Shown here: one piece after another, positions 1-7,235 of the stretch
Layout: the number at the start of each line of letters is the position of its first letter
Numbering within the stretch: the stretch's first letter is position 1
Assembly: GCF_001602375.1 (NCBI RefSeq)
Contig: NZ_BCNY01000007.1
Coordinates: forward strand, 60,027-124,026
Reading direction: 5' to 3'
Length of the DNA stretch: 64,000 nt
From: Methanoculleus horonobensis
GTDB lineage: Archaea; Halobacteriota; Methanomicrobia; Methanomicrobiales; Methanoculleaceae
The notes under the pieces: model-generated
What the model saw: only the letters and a program-made list of their open reading frames with translations
Told to the model about the DNA's origin: nothing
The model's database searches: none
Program-made: the position numbers and the translations under genes

Positions 1-428
1 TGGAGCCGGGTTGCCCCGAGCGAACGGAGGGTATCCCTGATCACCGGATCGATCCCCGAGAGCGCGGAGATCGTGAGGCCGGTCATGATCGGCAGGATGA
101 GCACCGTCTGTGCGACGATCATCGCGGTCGGGGTGAAGAGCAGCCGCATGAACCCGAACGGCCCCACGCGGGAGATGAGCAGGAATATCAGCAGCCCGAC
201 GATGACCGTCGGGAGGGAGTAGAGCGTCTGGATCAGGTTGATGAGACTCCTTCTTCCCGGGAACGTCCCGAAGTTGATCGCGGCCCCGAGCGGGACGGCA
301 AACAGCGTGGCGATGATCGTTGCGGTGAGCGATATGGCGATGCTTCGTGCGGCGATGGCCATCACATCGGGATCAAGCGTGATGATGAGCCTGACCGCCT
401 CCAGGAATCCCTCGATGATCTCGTACAT
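1..428 (-). CDS. tupB: Tungstate ABC transporter permease TupB (first copy, 3' part cut by window edge)
   Basis: The frame starts MYEIIEGFLEAVRLI and runs off the left edge, so about 142 residues are visible. It has hydrophobic membrane segments and closely matches the complete TupB at 12931-13626 (same TLYSLPTVIVGL and TAMIVAQTVLILP type motifs). The family is the inner permease of the TupABC tungstate importer. The gene lies downstream of tupA (487-1413) on the same strand, and a run of eight T on that strand between them may reduce read-through so that the binding protein is made in excess. The ATPase partner is presumably beyond the edge. An in-frame GTG three codons upstream is an alternative start. 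Confidence 0.88.
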   Translation of the reverse strand, partial: MYEIIEGFLEAVRLIITLDPDVMAIAARSIAISLTATIIATLFAVPLGAAINFGTFPGRRSLINLIQTLYSLPTVIVGLLIFLLISRVGPFGFMRLLFTPTAMIVAQTVLILPIMTGLTISALSGIDPVIRDTLRSLGATRL

Positions 429-459
429 GCTCTGCACCTGACTATACTCTGCCGGAAGC

Positions 460-467
460 AAAAAAAA
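460..467 (-). terminator. T8 run between tupA and tupB
   Basis: Eight A on the plus strand, read as T8 on the transcribed strand, lie just after the tupA stop. This resembles an archaeal oligo-T terminator or attenuator within the operon. No strong hairpin precedes it. Confidence 0.5.
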
Positions 468-486
468 GGTGGGATTTCGAGCCCGT

Positions 487-1413
487 TCAGGCGATCGGGT
501 CCTTCACTTCAGCCTGGGGGACGCCGATCTTCTCCCAGTCGTCCTGGGCCGCGTAGAAGAGCGGCTGGCCGTACTGGTCGAGACCGAAGGAGGCGATCTC
601 GCCCTGCACCTCGTCGGAGATCATGAAGTTGACCCAGTCCTTCGCGACGGTGGTGTTGATCTCGGGGTACTTCGCGGGGTTGATCTGCATCGCGCAGTAG
701 ACGTTGAGCAGGATATCGCCCTCGTCGACGAGCGTCACGAGGTCGAGGTCGCCCTTGTAGGCGAGATACGTCCCGATGTCGGAGAGGGTGTATGCCTGCT
801 TCTCGTTCGTCATCTCAAGGGTCGCACCCATGCCCGTTCCGGCCTCCTGGTACCAGTCGCCGGAGCCCTGTACGTCGGTCGAGTAGTTGAATCCGGCTGC
901 CTTCCAGATTGCCTTCTCCTTGGAGTGCGTGCCCGATGCATCGCCGCGCGAGACGAAGGTCACGCTCGCGTTGCCGGCCATGCCGGTCTCGCGGATGGCG
1001 GTGAACGCTTGCTCAGGAGTCATGCCGTTGATGCCTGCCGGATCGGCTTCGGGCCCGACGAGGACGAAGTAGTTGTAGGCGAAGACGCGCCGGTTGATGC
1101 CGTAGCCGTCGGCGAGGAAAGCGTCTTCACGCGCACGGTCGTGCACCATCAGGACGTCCACGTCACCCCGCTGGCCGTACTCGATCGCCTTGCCGGTCCC
1201 GGCGGAGACGATCAGCACCTCGGCGTTGTACTTCTCCTCGAAGATCGGTGTGAGGTGGTCGAGGAGCTTGGTGTCGTAGAGACTCGTCGTCGTGGCGATA
1301 CGGAGTTGCTGCTTCTCTACGGGCGTCGGGTCGGTTGTCGTCCCGGTGCAGCCGCAGATCAGCATGAGGGCGACCATGACGGCCGCAACGGCAAAAATGG
1401 TTCGTCTATGCAT
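487..1413 (-). CDS. tupA: Tungstate-binding lipoprotein TupA (first copy)
   Basis: A 308-residue extracytoplasmic binding protein. The N-terminus is a signal peptide ending in a lipobox (LICGC), followed by a short Thr/Pro linker. The mature part begins LRIATTTSLYDT, which has the TTTS motif typical of TupA, and contains FVSRGDASGTHSKE and YTLSDIGTYL motifs shared with the copy at 13687-14643. It delivers tungstate to the TupB permease encoded downstream. I chose ATG at 1413 because the signal peptide starts there; an upstream ATG-like extension to 1446 would overlap the TATA region. Family assignment is firm; preference for tungstate over molybdate is inferred from the family. Confidence 0.92.
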   Translation of the reverse strand: MHRRTIFAVAAVMVALMLICGCTGTTTDPTPVEKQQLRIATTTSLYDTKLLDHLTPIFEEKYNAEVLIVSAGTGKAIEYGQRGDVDVLMVHDRAREDAFLADGYGINRRVFAYNYFVLVGPEADPAGINGMTPEQAFTAIRETGMAGNASVTFVSRGDASGTHSKEKAIWKAAGFNYSTDVQGSGDWYQEAGTGMGATLEMTNEKQAYTLSDIGTYLAYKGDLDLVTLVDEGDILLNVYCAMQINPAKYPEINTTVAKDWVNFMISDEVQGEIASFGLDQYGQPLFYAAQDDWEKIGVPQAEVKDPIA

Positions 1414-1426
1414 AGTTATCAGACAG

Positions 1427-1457
1427 ATGTATCGCAATACATGCATTTAAATAAATG
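1427..1457 (-). promoter_or_regulatory. tupA promoter with TSS-proximal inverted repeat
   Basis: On the minus strand a TATA-like TTTATTTAAATG (1443-1456) is followed directly by the inverted repeat ATGTAT-CGCA-ATACAT (1427-1442). The repeat sits between the TATA box and the start codon, where a repressor would block initiation. Assignment as an operator is inference. Confidence 0.5.
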
Positions 1458-1538
1458 TGTTTTGGGTTAATGTAAATCGGGTGTGGTTAATAAATTTTAC
1501 ATTTTGGGGTGATAAATGGGATATTGTTGATATCTCCC

Positions 1539-2237
1539 TCAGCCCGTCATGATGTCGCGGTAGGCATCCCCGTCCGCCTCGACGTAGAGGATCGCCCTCC
1601 CGCCGATGAACGCGGGCTTCGGGAACTTTCTGAGTGCGATGGTGCCTTCCCCGACCACCGCGCCGTCCCGGGTCATCACCCGGTCGACGCCGGAGGCGAG
1701 GATTGCGGCGACCGTCTGGGTTCCGCGGAGGTCGCGGGTCGTCCCCTTCTGGACGAACCGGCCGTCGTTCCCCGACGCCGCAAGCCCGACCCCGGCAAGC
1801 GCGCCGATCACGCCGTCTTCTGTGCCGCCGAGCCCTTTGAGGAGGATTCCGGCCTCATGGGCAAGCGAGCGCGCCTGATCCTGCGTCACGACGCTCGTCT
1901 TCGCGGAGAAGCCGAAGCGGGTGAGATCGCCGTTGATGTTCCGGTCGGCGGCGACGCAGATCCCGGGGTCGCTCCCCTCGATGAAGTCGGCGAGCATCAG
2001 TTCCTTTGCCGCCGCGAAGACGTCGGCCGCGATCCCGTTCCCGGCATCCTGGATGTGGATGACCGCGGAGCTGTTATGGGAGGTATAGGGAACAGCCGGA
2101 TGGACAAAGAGCTGGTGGCGGGTTACCCCGGTCACCGTGTACGACCGGGCGAGTTCTGCTGCAATTGTGCGGGCGAGCCGCCCGGTTCCCCGGGACTCGC
2201 GTGTGTCGGTGTCGTCAATGCCAAGGTAGAGGGTCAT
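1539..2237 (-). CDS. TiaS-like nucleotide-binding domain protein
   Basis: A 232-residue protein beginning MTLYLGIDDTDTRESRGTG. The GIDDTD motif and the later HPAVPYTSHNSSAVIHI resemble the N-terminal kinase-like domain of archaeal TiaS, which modifies the wobble C of tRNA-Ile2 with agmatine. The protein is about half the length of TiaS and lacks room for its OB-fold and zinc-ribbon parts, so it is a single-domain relative and not a confident tRNA enzyme. It sits between the first tup genes and the molybdenum-storage gene. Its function in that setting is unknown. Confidence 0.7.
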   Translation of the reverse strand: MTLYLGIDDTDTRESRGTGRLARTIAAELARSYTVTGVTRHQLFVHPAVPYTSHNSSAVIHIQDAGNGIAADVFAAAKELMLADFIEGSDPGICVAADRNINGDLTRFGFSAKTSVVTQDQARSLAHEAGILLKGLGGTEDGVIGALAGVGLAASGNDGRFVQKGTTRDLRGTQTVAAILASGVDRVMTRDGAVVGEGTIALRKFPKPAFIGGRAILYVEADGDAYRDIMTG

Positions 2238-2319
2238 GGAATCGCTCTGTACAAATCCGCACCGCGAGAAAATGAAGACTTCTCCGGGGTTAATGGAAAG
2301 TAGTTGACCCCGGAGGCCG

Positions 2320-3126
2320 TCAGGCCCTGATGATGGTACCGACCCGCTCCCCGTTGACGGCTTTCGTGATGTTGCCCGGGACGTGGGCGTTCACGATCTT
2401 GATCTCTTTCACGTGGAAGGCGTCCCGGAGGAGTTCGACGGCTTTGGGTTCGAGCACCATATCCTCCATCTCCATCTCGATGAGTTCGTCGGCCGTGATC
2501 TCAGGGATGAACTCGGCGTCGGGGTTCACGAACGGGTTCTCGGTAAAGAGGCCGTCCACATTCTTCCCGAGGATGCAGTTCTTCGCGCCGACCACCTCAG
2601 CCATCAAAAACGCCCCGGTGTCCGTCCGGTGCGGCGGGATGCTCCCGATCTTCGGCGGATGCTCATACAGCCCGTAGGGCGGGGTGCCCTGCACGACCGG
2701 CAGCATCCCGAGGGATATGAGCGAGGGGAGGTTTAAGAGATCGTCGGTGTGGATCCGGGTGCCGTTGTACTTCGAGAAGAGGAGCGAGATCATGATCGCG
2801 TTCTGCTCGCTGATCTTGCCCGCCAGCTCCGCAAGCACGCCCGTCGGCATCCCGAGGTCGATGCCGACGTCGAGGATGTGCCGCACCCGGACGCCGCCGC
2901 CGGTGGCGACCAGAACCTTGTTGTTGCGGGAGAGTTCCCCGATCTCCTCGACCAGGGGATAGATGACGTCCCGCCCGTAGTCGATGACCCCGTGGCCGCC
3001 GATCTTGATCACGTTCAGGTCGGGCATGATCCTGACCTGCCGCCCGGTTCGGGTCTCGCGGAGCAGGCCGCGCCGAACCAGACTCTCGCCGCGGAACTTT
3101 GATTCCATCTCAAACCGTTCTGCCAT
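2320..3126 (-). CDS. Molybdenum/tungsten storage protein homologue (MoSto-type amino-acid-kinase fold)
   Basis: A 268-residue UMP-kinase-like protein. Its motifs match the Azotobacter storage subunits MosA/MosB and not true UMP kinase: VIKIGGHGVIDYG near residue 40, LVATGGGVRVRHILDVGIDL near 75, IPPHRTDTGAFLMAEVVGA and NVDGLFTENPF in the middle, and IVNAHVPGNITKA then GERVGTIIRA at the end. MoSto uses ATP to pack molybdate or tungstate as polyoxometalate clusters in a hexameric cage. The surrounding genes are all oxyanion importers, which supports that role. Only one subunit gene is visible, so a homo-oligomer would be expected. ATG at 3126 is used; an in-frame ATG lies six codons later. Confidence 0.82.
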   Translation of the reverse strand: MAERFEMESKFRGESLVRRGLLRETRTGRQVRIMPDLNVIKIGGHGVIDYGRDVIYPLVEEIGELSRNNKVLVATGGGVRVRHILDVGIDLGMPTGVLAELAGKISEQNAIMISLLFSKYNGTRIHTDDLLNLPSLISLGMLPVVQGTPPYGLYEHPPKIGSIPPHRTDTGAFLMAEVVGAKNCILGKNVDGLFTENPFVNPDAEFIPEITADELIEMEMEDMVLEPKAVELLRDAFHVKEIKIVNAHVPGNITKAVNGERVGTIIRA

Positions 3127-3141
3127 GATAACAACCTTACC

Positions 3142-3193
3142 TCATATATGATAGAAAAAGTTAAGTGTCTTTGGTGTATATCTGCTGATATAC
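3142..3193. promoter_or_regulatory. Divergent promoter with perfect inverted repeat, MoSto / 3218 gene
   Basis: The 91-bp gap between the MoSto gene (minus) and the 3218 gene (plus) holds the inverted repeat GTATATC-TGCT-GATATAC at 3176-3193. On the minus strand a TATA-like ATCATATATGAG lies at about 3142-3152. The right repeat arm is about 25-30 bp before 3218, where a TATA box for a leaderless transcript would be. One regulator could therefore control both genes. This is inferred from layout only. Confidence 0.5.
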
Positions 3194-3217
3194 CAACTGG
3201 TATGGGATGGGAATACG

Positions 3218-3454
3218 ATGAAGATCTATGTAAGAGAACGTCAGAAAGTCGGCACCGGCGTGAAGCAACCCCGCTTCCGCGTCGTCGCCGTCGTCGAAGA
3301 GCAGAGCGAATCGAAGCACCTGAAGGTGGAAGGGACGCATTTCCGGAAGGTAGAACTCGAACAGATTGCAAAGGACATCGGGGCGGAGATCGTCTACCTC
3401 GAAGAGATGCCCGACGAAGAGCGGGGCGAGATGAAGGCGGCGGAAGCGGCGTAA
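3218..3454 (+). CDS. Conserved small protein of unknown function
   Basis: A 78-residue soluble, charged protein starting MKIYVRERQKVGTGVKQPRF and ending with an Ala-rich tail. There are no membrane segments, cysteines or motifs I recognise. It is divergently transcribed from the MoSto homologue and shares its palindromic promoter region, so co-regulation with metal storage is possible. A T6 run follows the stop. The start has only a weak ribosome-binding site, which fits a leaderless mRNA. Confidence 0.75.
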   Translation: MKIYVRERQKVGTGVKQPRFRVVAVVEEQSESKHLKVEGTHFRKVELEQIAKDIGAEIVYLEEMPDEERGEMKAAEAA

Positions 3455-3468
3455 CCAGACCGACCTCC

Positions 3469-3474
3469 TTTTTT
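3469..3474 (+). terminator. T6 run after the 3218 gene
   Basis: Six consecutive T lie 14 bases after the stop codon, consistent with an archaeal oligo-T terminator. Confidence 0.45.
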
Positions 3475-3503
3475 GCGCCGGACGCGAGTACTGTTACGAT
3501 CGG

Positions 3504-3875
3504 ATGTCCACACACGAACACGACGACATAATCGATGCGGCCGTCCGGATCCTCCTCGAGGAGGACCGGTGTATCACCGTCGGCTTTTCCCCGGACGGCA
3601 TCTCGCTGCGGTTCCCGACGACGCGGAAACTTGCCGAGCATCTCGGGATCCCGCACTACTACGTCCTTCCCCGGTTCGGGGAGATGGAGCGGGACGGGCT
3701 GATTCGCCGGGCCGAGCGGGTCGGCATCTCCACCACGGCCGCGGGAACCGAGCGTCTCCTCGCGGTCATGGCGGAGCGGCACGGCGAGCGCGCGGAAGAG
3801 GTCCTGGGTGCCGGGGTTCTGCGGGCGCTCGAGATCCGCGCCGCTCAGGCCTCTTCCTCTTCGCCCGAAGGATAG
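3504..3875 (+). CDS. Winged-helix-type putative transcriptional regulator
   Basis: A 123-residue protein starting MSTHEHDDIIDAAVRILLEE. The stretch FPTTRKLAEHLGIPHYYVLPRF followed by GEMERDGLIRRAER reads as a recognition helix and wing of a MarR/PadR-like winged helix. No effector or metal-binding domain is visible. It lies between the MoSto region and the modABC operon and its 3' end overlaps modC tail to tail by 31 bp. It is the only DNA-binding-type protein in the molybdate/tungstate island, so it is a candidate regulator, which is inference. Confidence 0.65.
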   Translation: MSTHEHDDIIDAAVRILLEEDRCITVGFSPDGISLRFPTTRKLAEHLGIPHYYVLPRFGEMERDGLIRRAERVGISTTAAGTERLLAVMAERHGERAEEVLGAGVLRALEIRAAQASSSSPEG

Positions 3876-4909
3876 ACATGGGCGGCTGAAGGCCGGAAGG
3901 CGAGGTGGACTGCGTCGCCGGGTGCGACGCCCGCCTCCTCGAATCCCTGGCGGGTCAGCGTCACCTTGAACCGAACTCCGGCGTCGACCGAGACCCGGAC
4001 CAGCCCTCCGTTCGGCCGCACAGAATCCACGCGGCCGAAGACGACGTTTCTTCCGTTCTTTGACAGAGGTGTCTTTGAGAGCTGGATCTCCTCCGGCCGG
4101 ATAGCAACGGAGACGGGGCCGGGTATACCGTTCTCCGCAGATATCCGGAGATCCCCCACCGCGACCGTTCCATCGGCCGAGCCTGTTCCGCGGAGAAGGT
4201 TCTCCACCCCGACAAATCCCGCGACGAAGTCGGAGTTCGGCCGCCGGAAGATCTCCTCCGGCGTCCCCACCTGGATCACGTCGCCGCCGCGCATGATCGC
4301 CACCCGGTCGGCGAGGTCGAAGACCTCCTCGAAGTTGTGGGTGATATGGACGATCGTCGTCCCGGTGGCCTCGTGGATCCGGGCGAGTTCCGCCCGCAGG
4401 CTCTCGCGCGTCTTCACGTCGAGCGCGGAGAGCGGCTCGTCGAGCAGCAGGGCTTCCGGCTCCATCACCAGCGCCCGGGCAATCGCCGCACGCTGCTGCT
4501 CGCCGCCCGAGAGCGTGCCCGGGTAGCGGTGGAGCAGGTGGCTGATGTTTAAGAGATCCGCGCTCTCCTGGATCTTCCCGCGGATGAACGCGGGATCGGC
4601 GCGGTGGGATCTCAGCCCGAAACCGATATTCGCTTCGACGGTCAGGTGCGGGAAGAGCATGTAGTCCTGGTAGACCATGCCGATATTCCTCTCCCGTGCG
4701 GGCACGTCTGTTATGTCCCGGCCGTTCAAGAAGATCCTGCCCGCATCGGGGGTGTAGATCCCGGCGATCGTCTCAAGAAGGATCGTCTTTCCTGCCCCCG
4801 TGGGGCCGAGGACGATGAAGTACTCCCCGTCTTCGACCGAGAGCGAGACGTTCGAGAGCGAAAACTCCCCGAGGCTCTTTGATACGGAATCAATGGTAAG
4901 CATGGACAA
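3845..4909 (-). CDS. modC: Molybdate/tungstate ABC transporter ATP-binding protein
   Basis: A 354-residue ABC ATPase. The Walker A is GPTGAGKT near residue 35, the signature is LSGGEQQRAAIARAL, the Walker B is LLLDEPLSALD and the switch region is IVHITHNFEEVFDLADRV. About 110 C-terminal residues form a TOBE-like oxyanion-sensing region, as in ModC/WtpC. It is the last gene of the modA-trmO-modB-modC operon, five bases after modB. It couples ATP hydrolysis to oxyanion import at the inner face of the membrane. Confidence 0.9.
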   Translation of the reverse strand: MSMLTIDSVSKSLGEFSLSNVSLSVEDGEYFIVLGPTGAGKTILLETIAGIYTPDAGRIFLNGRDITDVPARERNIGMVYQDYMLFPHLTVEANIGFGLRSHRADPAFIRGKIQESADLLNISHLLHRYPGTLSGGEQQRAAIARALVMEPEALLLDEPLSALDVKTRESLRAELARIHEATGTTIVHITHNFEEVFDLADRVAIMRGGDVIQVGTPEEIFRRPNSDFVAGFVGVENLLRGTGSADGTVAVGDLRISAENGIPGPVSVAIRPEEIQLSKTPLSKNGRNVVFGRVDSVRPNGGLVRVSVDAGVRFKVTLTRQGFEEAGVAPGDAVHLAFRPSAAHVYPSGEEEEA

Positions 4910-4914
4910 ACCTC

Positions 4915-5712
4915 CTAGTAGACGTGTGTGGCTCCGCCGTAGCGCTCGAAGGCGTAGAGCGAGACGACCGAGATCATGATGAGGATCGTCGCCGCAGCGA
5001 TAGCATACTCGAGTTTTCCGGTGGACATGTTCAGGAAGAGCGAGAGTGGGAGCGTCTCGGTCTTCATCCGGGTTGCGCCGGCAAGCATCAGCCCGGCACC
5101 GAACTCACCGATCCCCTTCGACCAGGTGATCACCGATCCGGCAAGGAGTCCGTTTGCGGACATCGGGAGCGTGACCCGCCAGAAGGCCTGCGCGTCGGTG
5201 CACCCGAGCGTCTTTGCCACGTGCTCGTAGCGGGGGTTGACGCCCTGGAATGTCGAACGGGTCACCCGGAGCATGTAAGGCAGGTTCACGAAGAACTGGG
5301 CCATGATGATCCCGAGCGGCGTAAAGACGAACGCAAGTCCTGCCGCGGCAAGCGACTTTCCTACCGGGGATACCCCGAAGAAGAGCAGGAGCCCCACGCC
5401 CGCTACGAGCGGCGGGAGCGCCATCGGGATATCCATCAGCATGTTCATCACCGTCTTGCCCGGGAACGTGTAGCGGGCGAGGGCATAGGCCACCGGCACG
5501 GCGACCAGGATGCAGAGGAGTGTCGAGATGACGGAGGTGATGATCGAGAGCCTGATGGCGAACTGGATCTCCTCGGAAAGGAGGCATTCAATCAGAACGG
5601 CCGGCGGGGAGTGGGTGACCACCCCGACGAGGACCATTATGATGAAGGCGGCGATGAGGAGAGCGACCGCAACGGTCGCCATCCGAAAATAGGAGGGGTT
5701 CCTCAGGTTCAT
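4915..5712 (-). CDS. modB: Molybdate/tungstate ABC transporter permease
   Basis: A 265-residue membrane protein with about six hydrophobic segments. The EAA-loop region is ARTLG-like (HVAKTLGCTDAQAFWRVTLP) followed by GIGEFGAGLMLAG, as in ModB/WtpB permeases. The start overlaps the stop of trmO by four bases, indicating translational coupling. It forms the membrane channel for the ModA protein encoded at the head of the operon. Confidence 0.9.
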   Translation of the reverse strand: MNLRNPSYFRMATVAVALLIAAFIIMVLVGVVTHSPPAVLIECLLSEEIQFAIRLSIITSVISTLLCILVAVPVAYALARYTFPGKTVMNMLMDIPMALPPLVAGVGLLLFFGVSPVGKSLAAAGLAFVFTPLGIIMAQFFVNLPYMLRVTRSTFQGVNPRYEHVAKTLGCTDAQAFWRVTLPMSANGLLAGSVITWSKGIGEFGAGLMLAGATRMKTETLPLSLFLNMSTGKLEYAIAAATILIMISVVSLYAFERYGGATHVY

Positions 5713-6212
5713 GAAGACTCCTCATGCTCCCGGAGATCCTTTGGGGAGAAACTCTTGAGTTTCACCTCCTCGATGTGTTTTGCGTCGACCCAGCCGCTCC
5801 TGACGTCGTCGCGGTGATCGAACTGGCGAACGTAGGGCTTGATGTCGAGGAGCGGGGTGCCGTCCAACACGTCGATCCCTTGGACACGGACGGTGTTGCC
5901 CTCGACGGAGACGACCTCGACGAGGGAGATCCCGATCGGGTTCGGGCGGCTGAAATGGCGTATGGCAAAGATCCCGCGCTCTTTGCTGCCGTCGACGAAC
6001 GGGCGCTGGCGCAGGCTAAAGCCGTTCGCCCGGTGGAAGTGGTAGAGGAGGATGATGTGGGAGAATCCCTCGACCCCTTCGAGTCCTTCGGCATACTCGG
6101 GAAAGACCTCGATCGTCCCCTCCGCTTTGGAGAAGATGCTCTGGATGGGCGTTGTATCCTGGTCGGTGAACGGTGAGCGAATGGTTCCGATGATCTGGTA
6201 GGTGACTTCCAT
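5709..6212 (-). CDS. trmO: TrmO/TsaA-type tRNA methyltransferase (UPF0066)
   Basis: A 167-residue protein starting MEVTYQIIGTIRSPF. The motif HFSRPNPIGISLVEVV is the hallmark of the UPF0066/TrmO family, whose bacterial members N6-methylate t6A37 in tRNA-Thr with SAM. Here it lies between modA and modB and overlaps modB by four bases, so it is co-translated with a molybdate transporter. Why a tRNA-modifying enzyme sits there is not evident. The start at 6212 gives the canonical family N-terminus; longer upstream frames are low-complexity shadow sequence. Confidence 0.86.
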   Translation of the reverse strand: MEVTYQIIGTIRSPFTDQDTTPIQSIFSKAEGTIEVFPEYAEGLEGVEGFSHIILLYHFHRANGFSLRQRPFVDGSKERGIFAIRHFSRPNPIGISLVEVVSVEGNTVRVQGIDVLDGTPLLDIKPYVRQFDHRDDVRSGWVDAKHIEEVKLKSFSPKDLREHEESS

Positions 6213-6237
6213 GCGACTTCTCCCCCTTCCTGGTTTA

Positions 6238-7056
6238 TCAGGGTTTGACATCCGCGTAGGTGTCGCTCGGGTAGGTGACGAAACCGTGCCGGGTGAAGAT
6301 CTCCTTCCCTTCGTCGGAGATGACGAACGCGGTGAACTGCTCCGCCTCATCGGGGTGCTCGGAGGCTGTCAGTACGCCGATGGGAACGACCTTCACCAGG
6401 TTATTCGTGTTCGGGATGTAGATGATGTCCATCTTCTCCGGTACGTAGAGATCCTCCCAGATGATACCGACATCGGCCTGCCCCATGGAGAGGTAGACCA
6501 GCAGTTCGTTCACCGTGCCGCTGCGGGTCACGAGGTTCTTCTCCACGTCGGCAAGGAGGTCGTTCTTTTCGAGGAGTTTGTCGGTCAGCTGGCCGATGGC
6601 GGTGCCGGGATTCTCGCCGAGCGCCACCCGGACGCCGGGCTTTGCCATGTCCTCAAGGCAGGTGATGCCGGCAGGGTTGCCCTTCGGGACGGCGATGATT
6701 GGGACGTGGTAAACGGTCAGGTGCTCCTCCTCGACCAGCCCCTTCTCGCGGGCCGCGTCGAAGTAGGCGGTCGCGCCCGGCATGTAGACGTCGCCCATCT
6801 CCGTCAGTTCCATCTGGGTGAGCAGGGTGTTCGATCCGCCGAAGACGAAGTTGATCGGGACGCCGGTCTCGTTCGTGAAGGTCGCCGCGATCTCGTCCAT
6901 CGGTTCGCGCATGCCCGCGCCGCAGTAGACGAGCAACTCGGGCTTTGTCGTGTCGGACGTTCCCGCCGTATCGGCGGTGGTTCCGGTACATCCGCATGCA
7001 AAGGCAGCAGTTGCCGCGACAAGCAGTGTAACAATGAGAAGCAGGTGTGCTTTCAT
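6238..7056 (-). CDS. modA: Molybdate/tungstate-binding lipoprotein
   Basis: A 272-residue binding protein with a signal peptide and lipobox (AFACGC), a short Thr/Asp-rich linker, then LLVYCGAGMREPMDEIAATF. The oxyanion pocket motif FGGSNTLLTQME and ALGENPGTAIGQ are typical of archaeal ModA-like proteins. It heads the modA-trmO-modB-modC operon and would capture molybdate or tungstate outside the membrane. A TATA-like element lies about 30-40 bp before the start, so the leader is very short. Ligand choice cannot be told from sequence. Confidence 0.9.
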   Translation of the reverse strand: MKAHLLLIVTLLVAATAAFACGCTGTTADTAGTSDTTKPELLVYCGAGMREPMDEIAATFTNETGVPINFVFGGSNTLLTQMELTEMGDVYMPGATAYFDAAREKGLVEEEHLTVYHVPIIAVPKGNPAGITCLEDMAKPGVRVALGENPGTAIGQLTDKLLEKNDLLADVEKNLVTRSGTVNELLVYLSMGQADVGIIWEDLYVPEKMDIIYIPNTNNLVKVVPIGVLTASEHPDEAEQFTAFVISDEGKEIFTRHGFVTYPSDTYADVKP

Positions 7057-7235
7057 AGAGATTATTACTCAAGAGGGCAAAATAAATGTTTATACATGAG
7101 GTCAAATCAACTCGTGTAATTTAACAGGTTTGCTTTTGGTGAAATGATAATATAGCCTCATAACCACGAACCGGTACGAACCGGATCGTCATCCGAAACC
7201 GAGAAATGGGGAAGAGACATACCGGGAGTTGCACA
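7057..7235. promoter_or_regulatory. Divergent promoter region modA / MOT1 permease
   Basis: An AT-rich 179-bp gap. On the minus strand TATA-like ATGTATAAACAT (about 7086-7097) serves modA. On the plus strand ATAATATAG (about 7146-7154) probably serves the permease. The arrangement suggests joint control of an ABC and a secondary molybdate importer. Confidence 0.45.

Noticed and set aside
469..1470. 333-residue plus-strand frame over tupA
   Set aside because: Antisense of a clear lipoprotein gene; composition is Val/Gly/Asp-biased shadow sequence.
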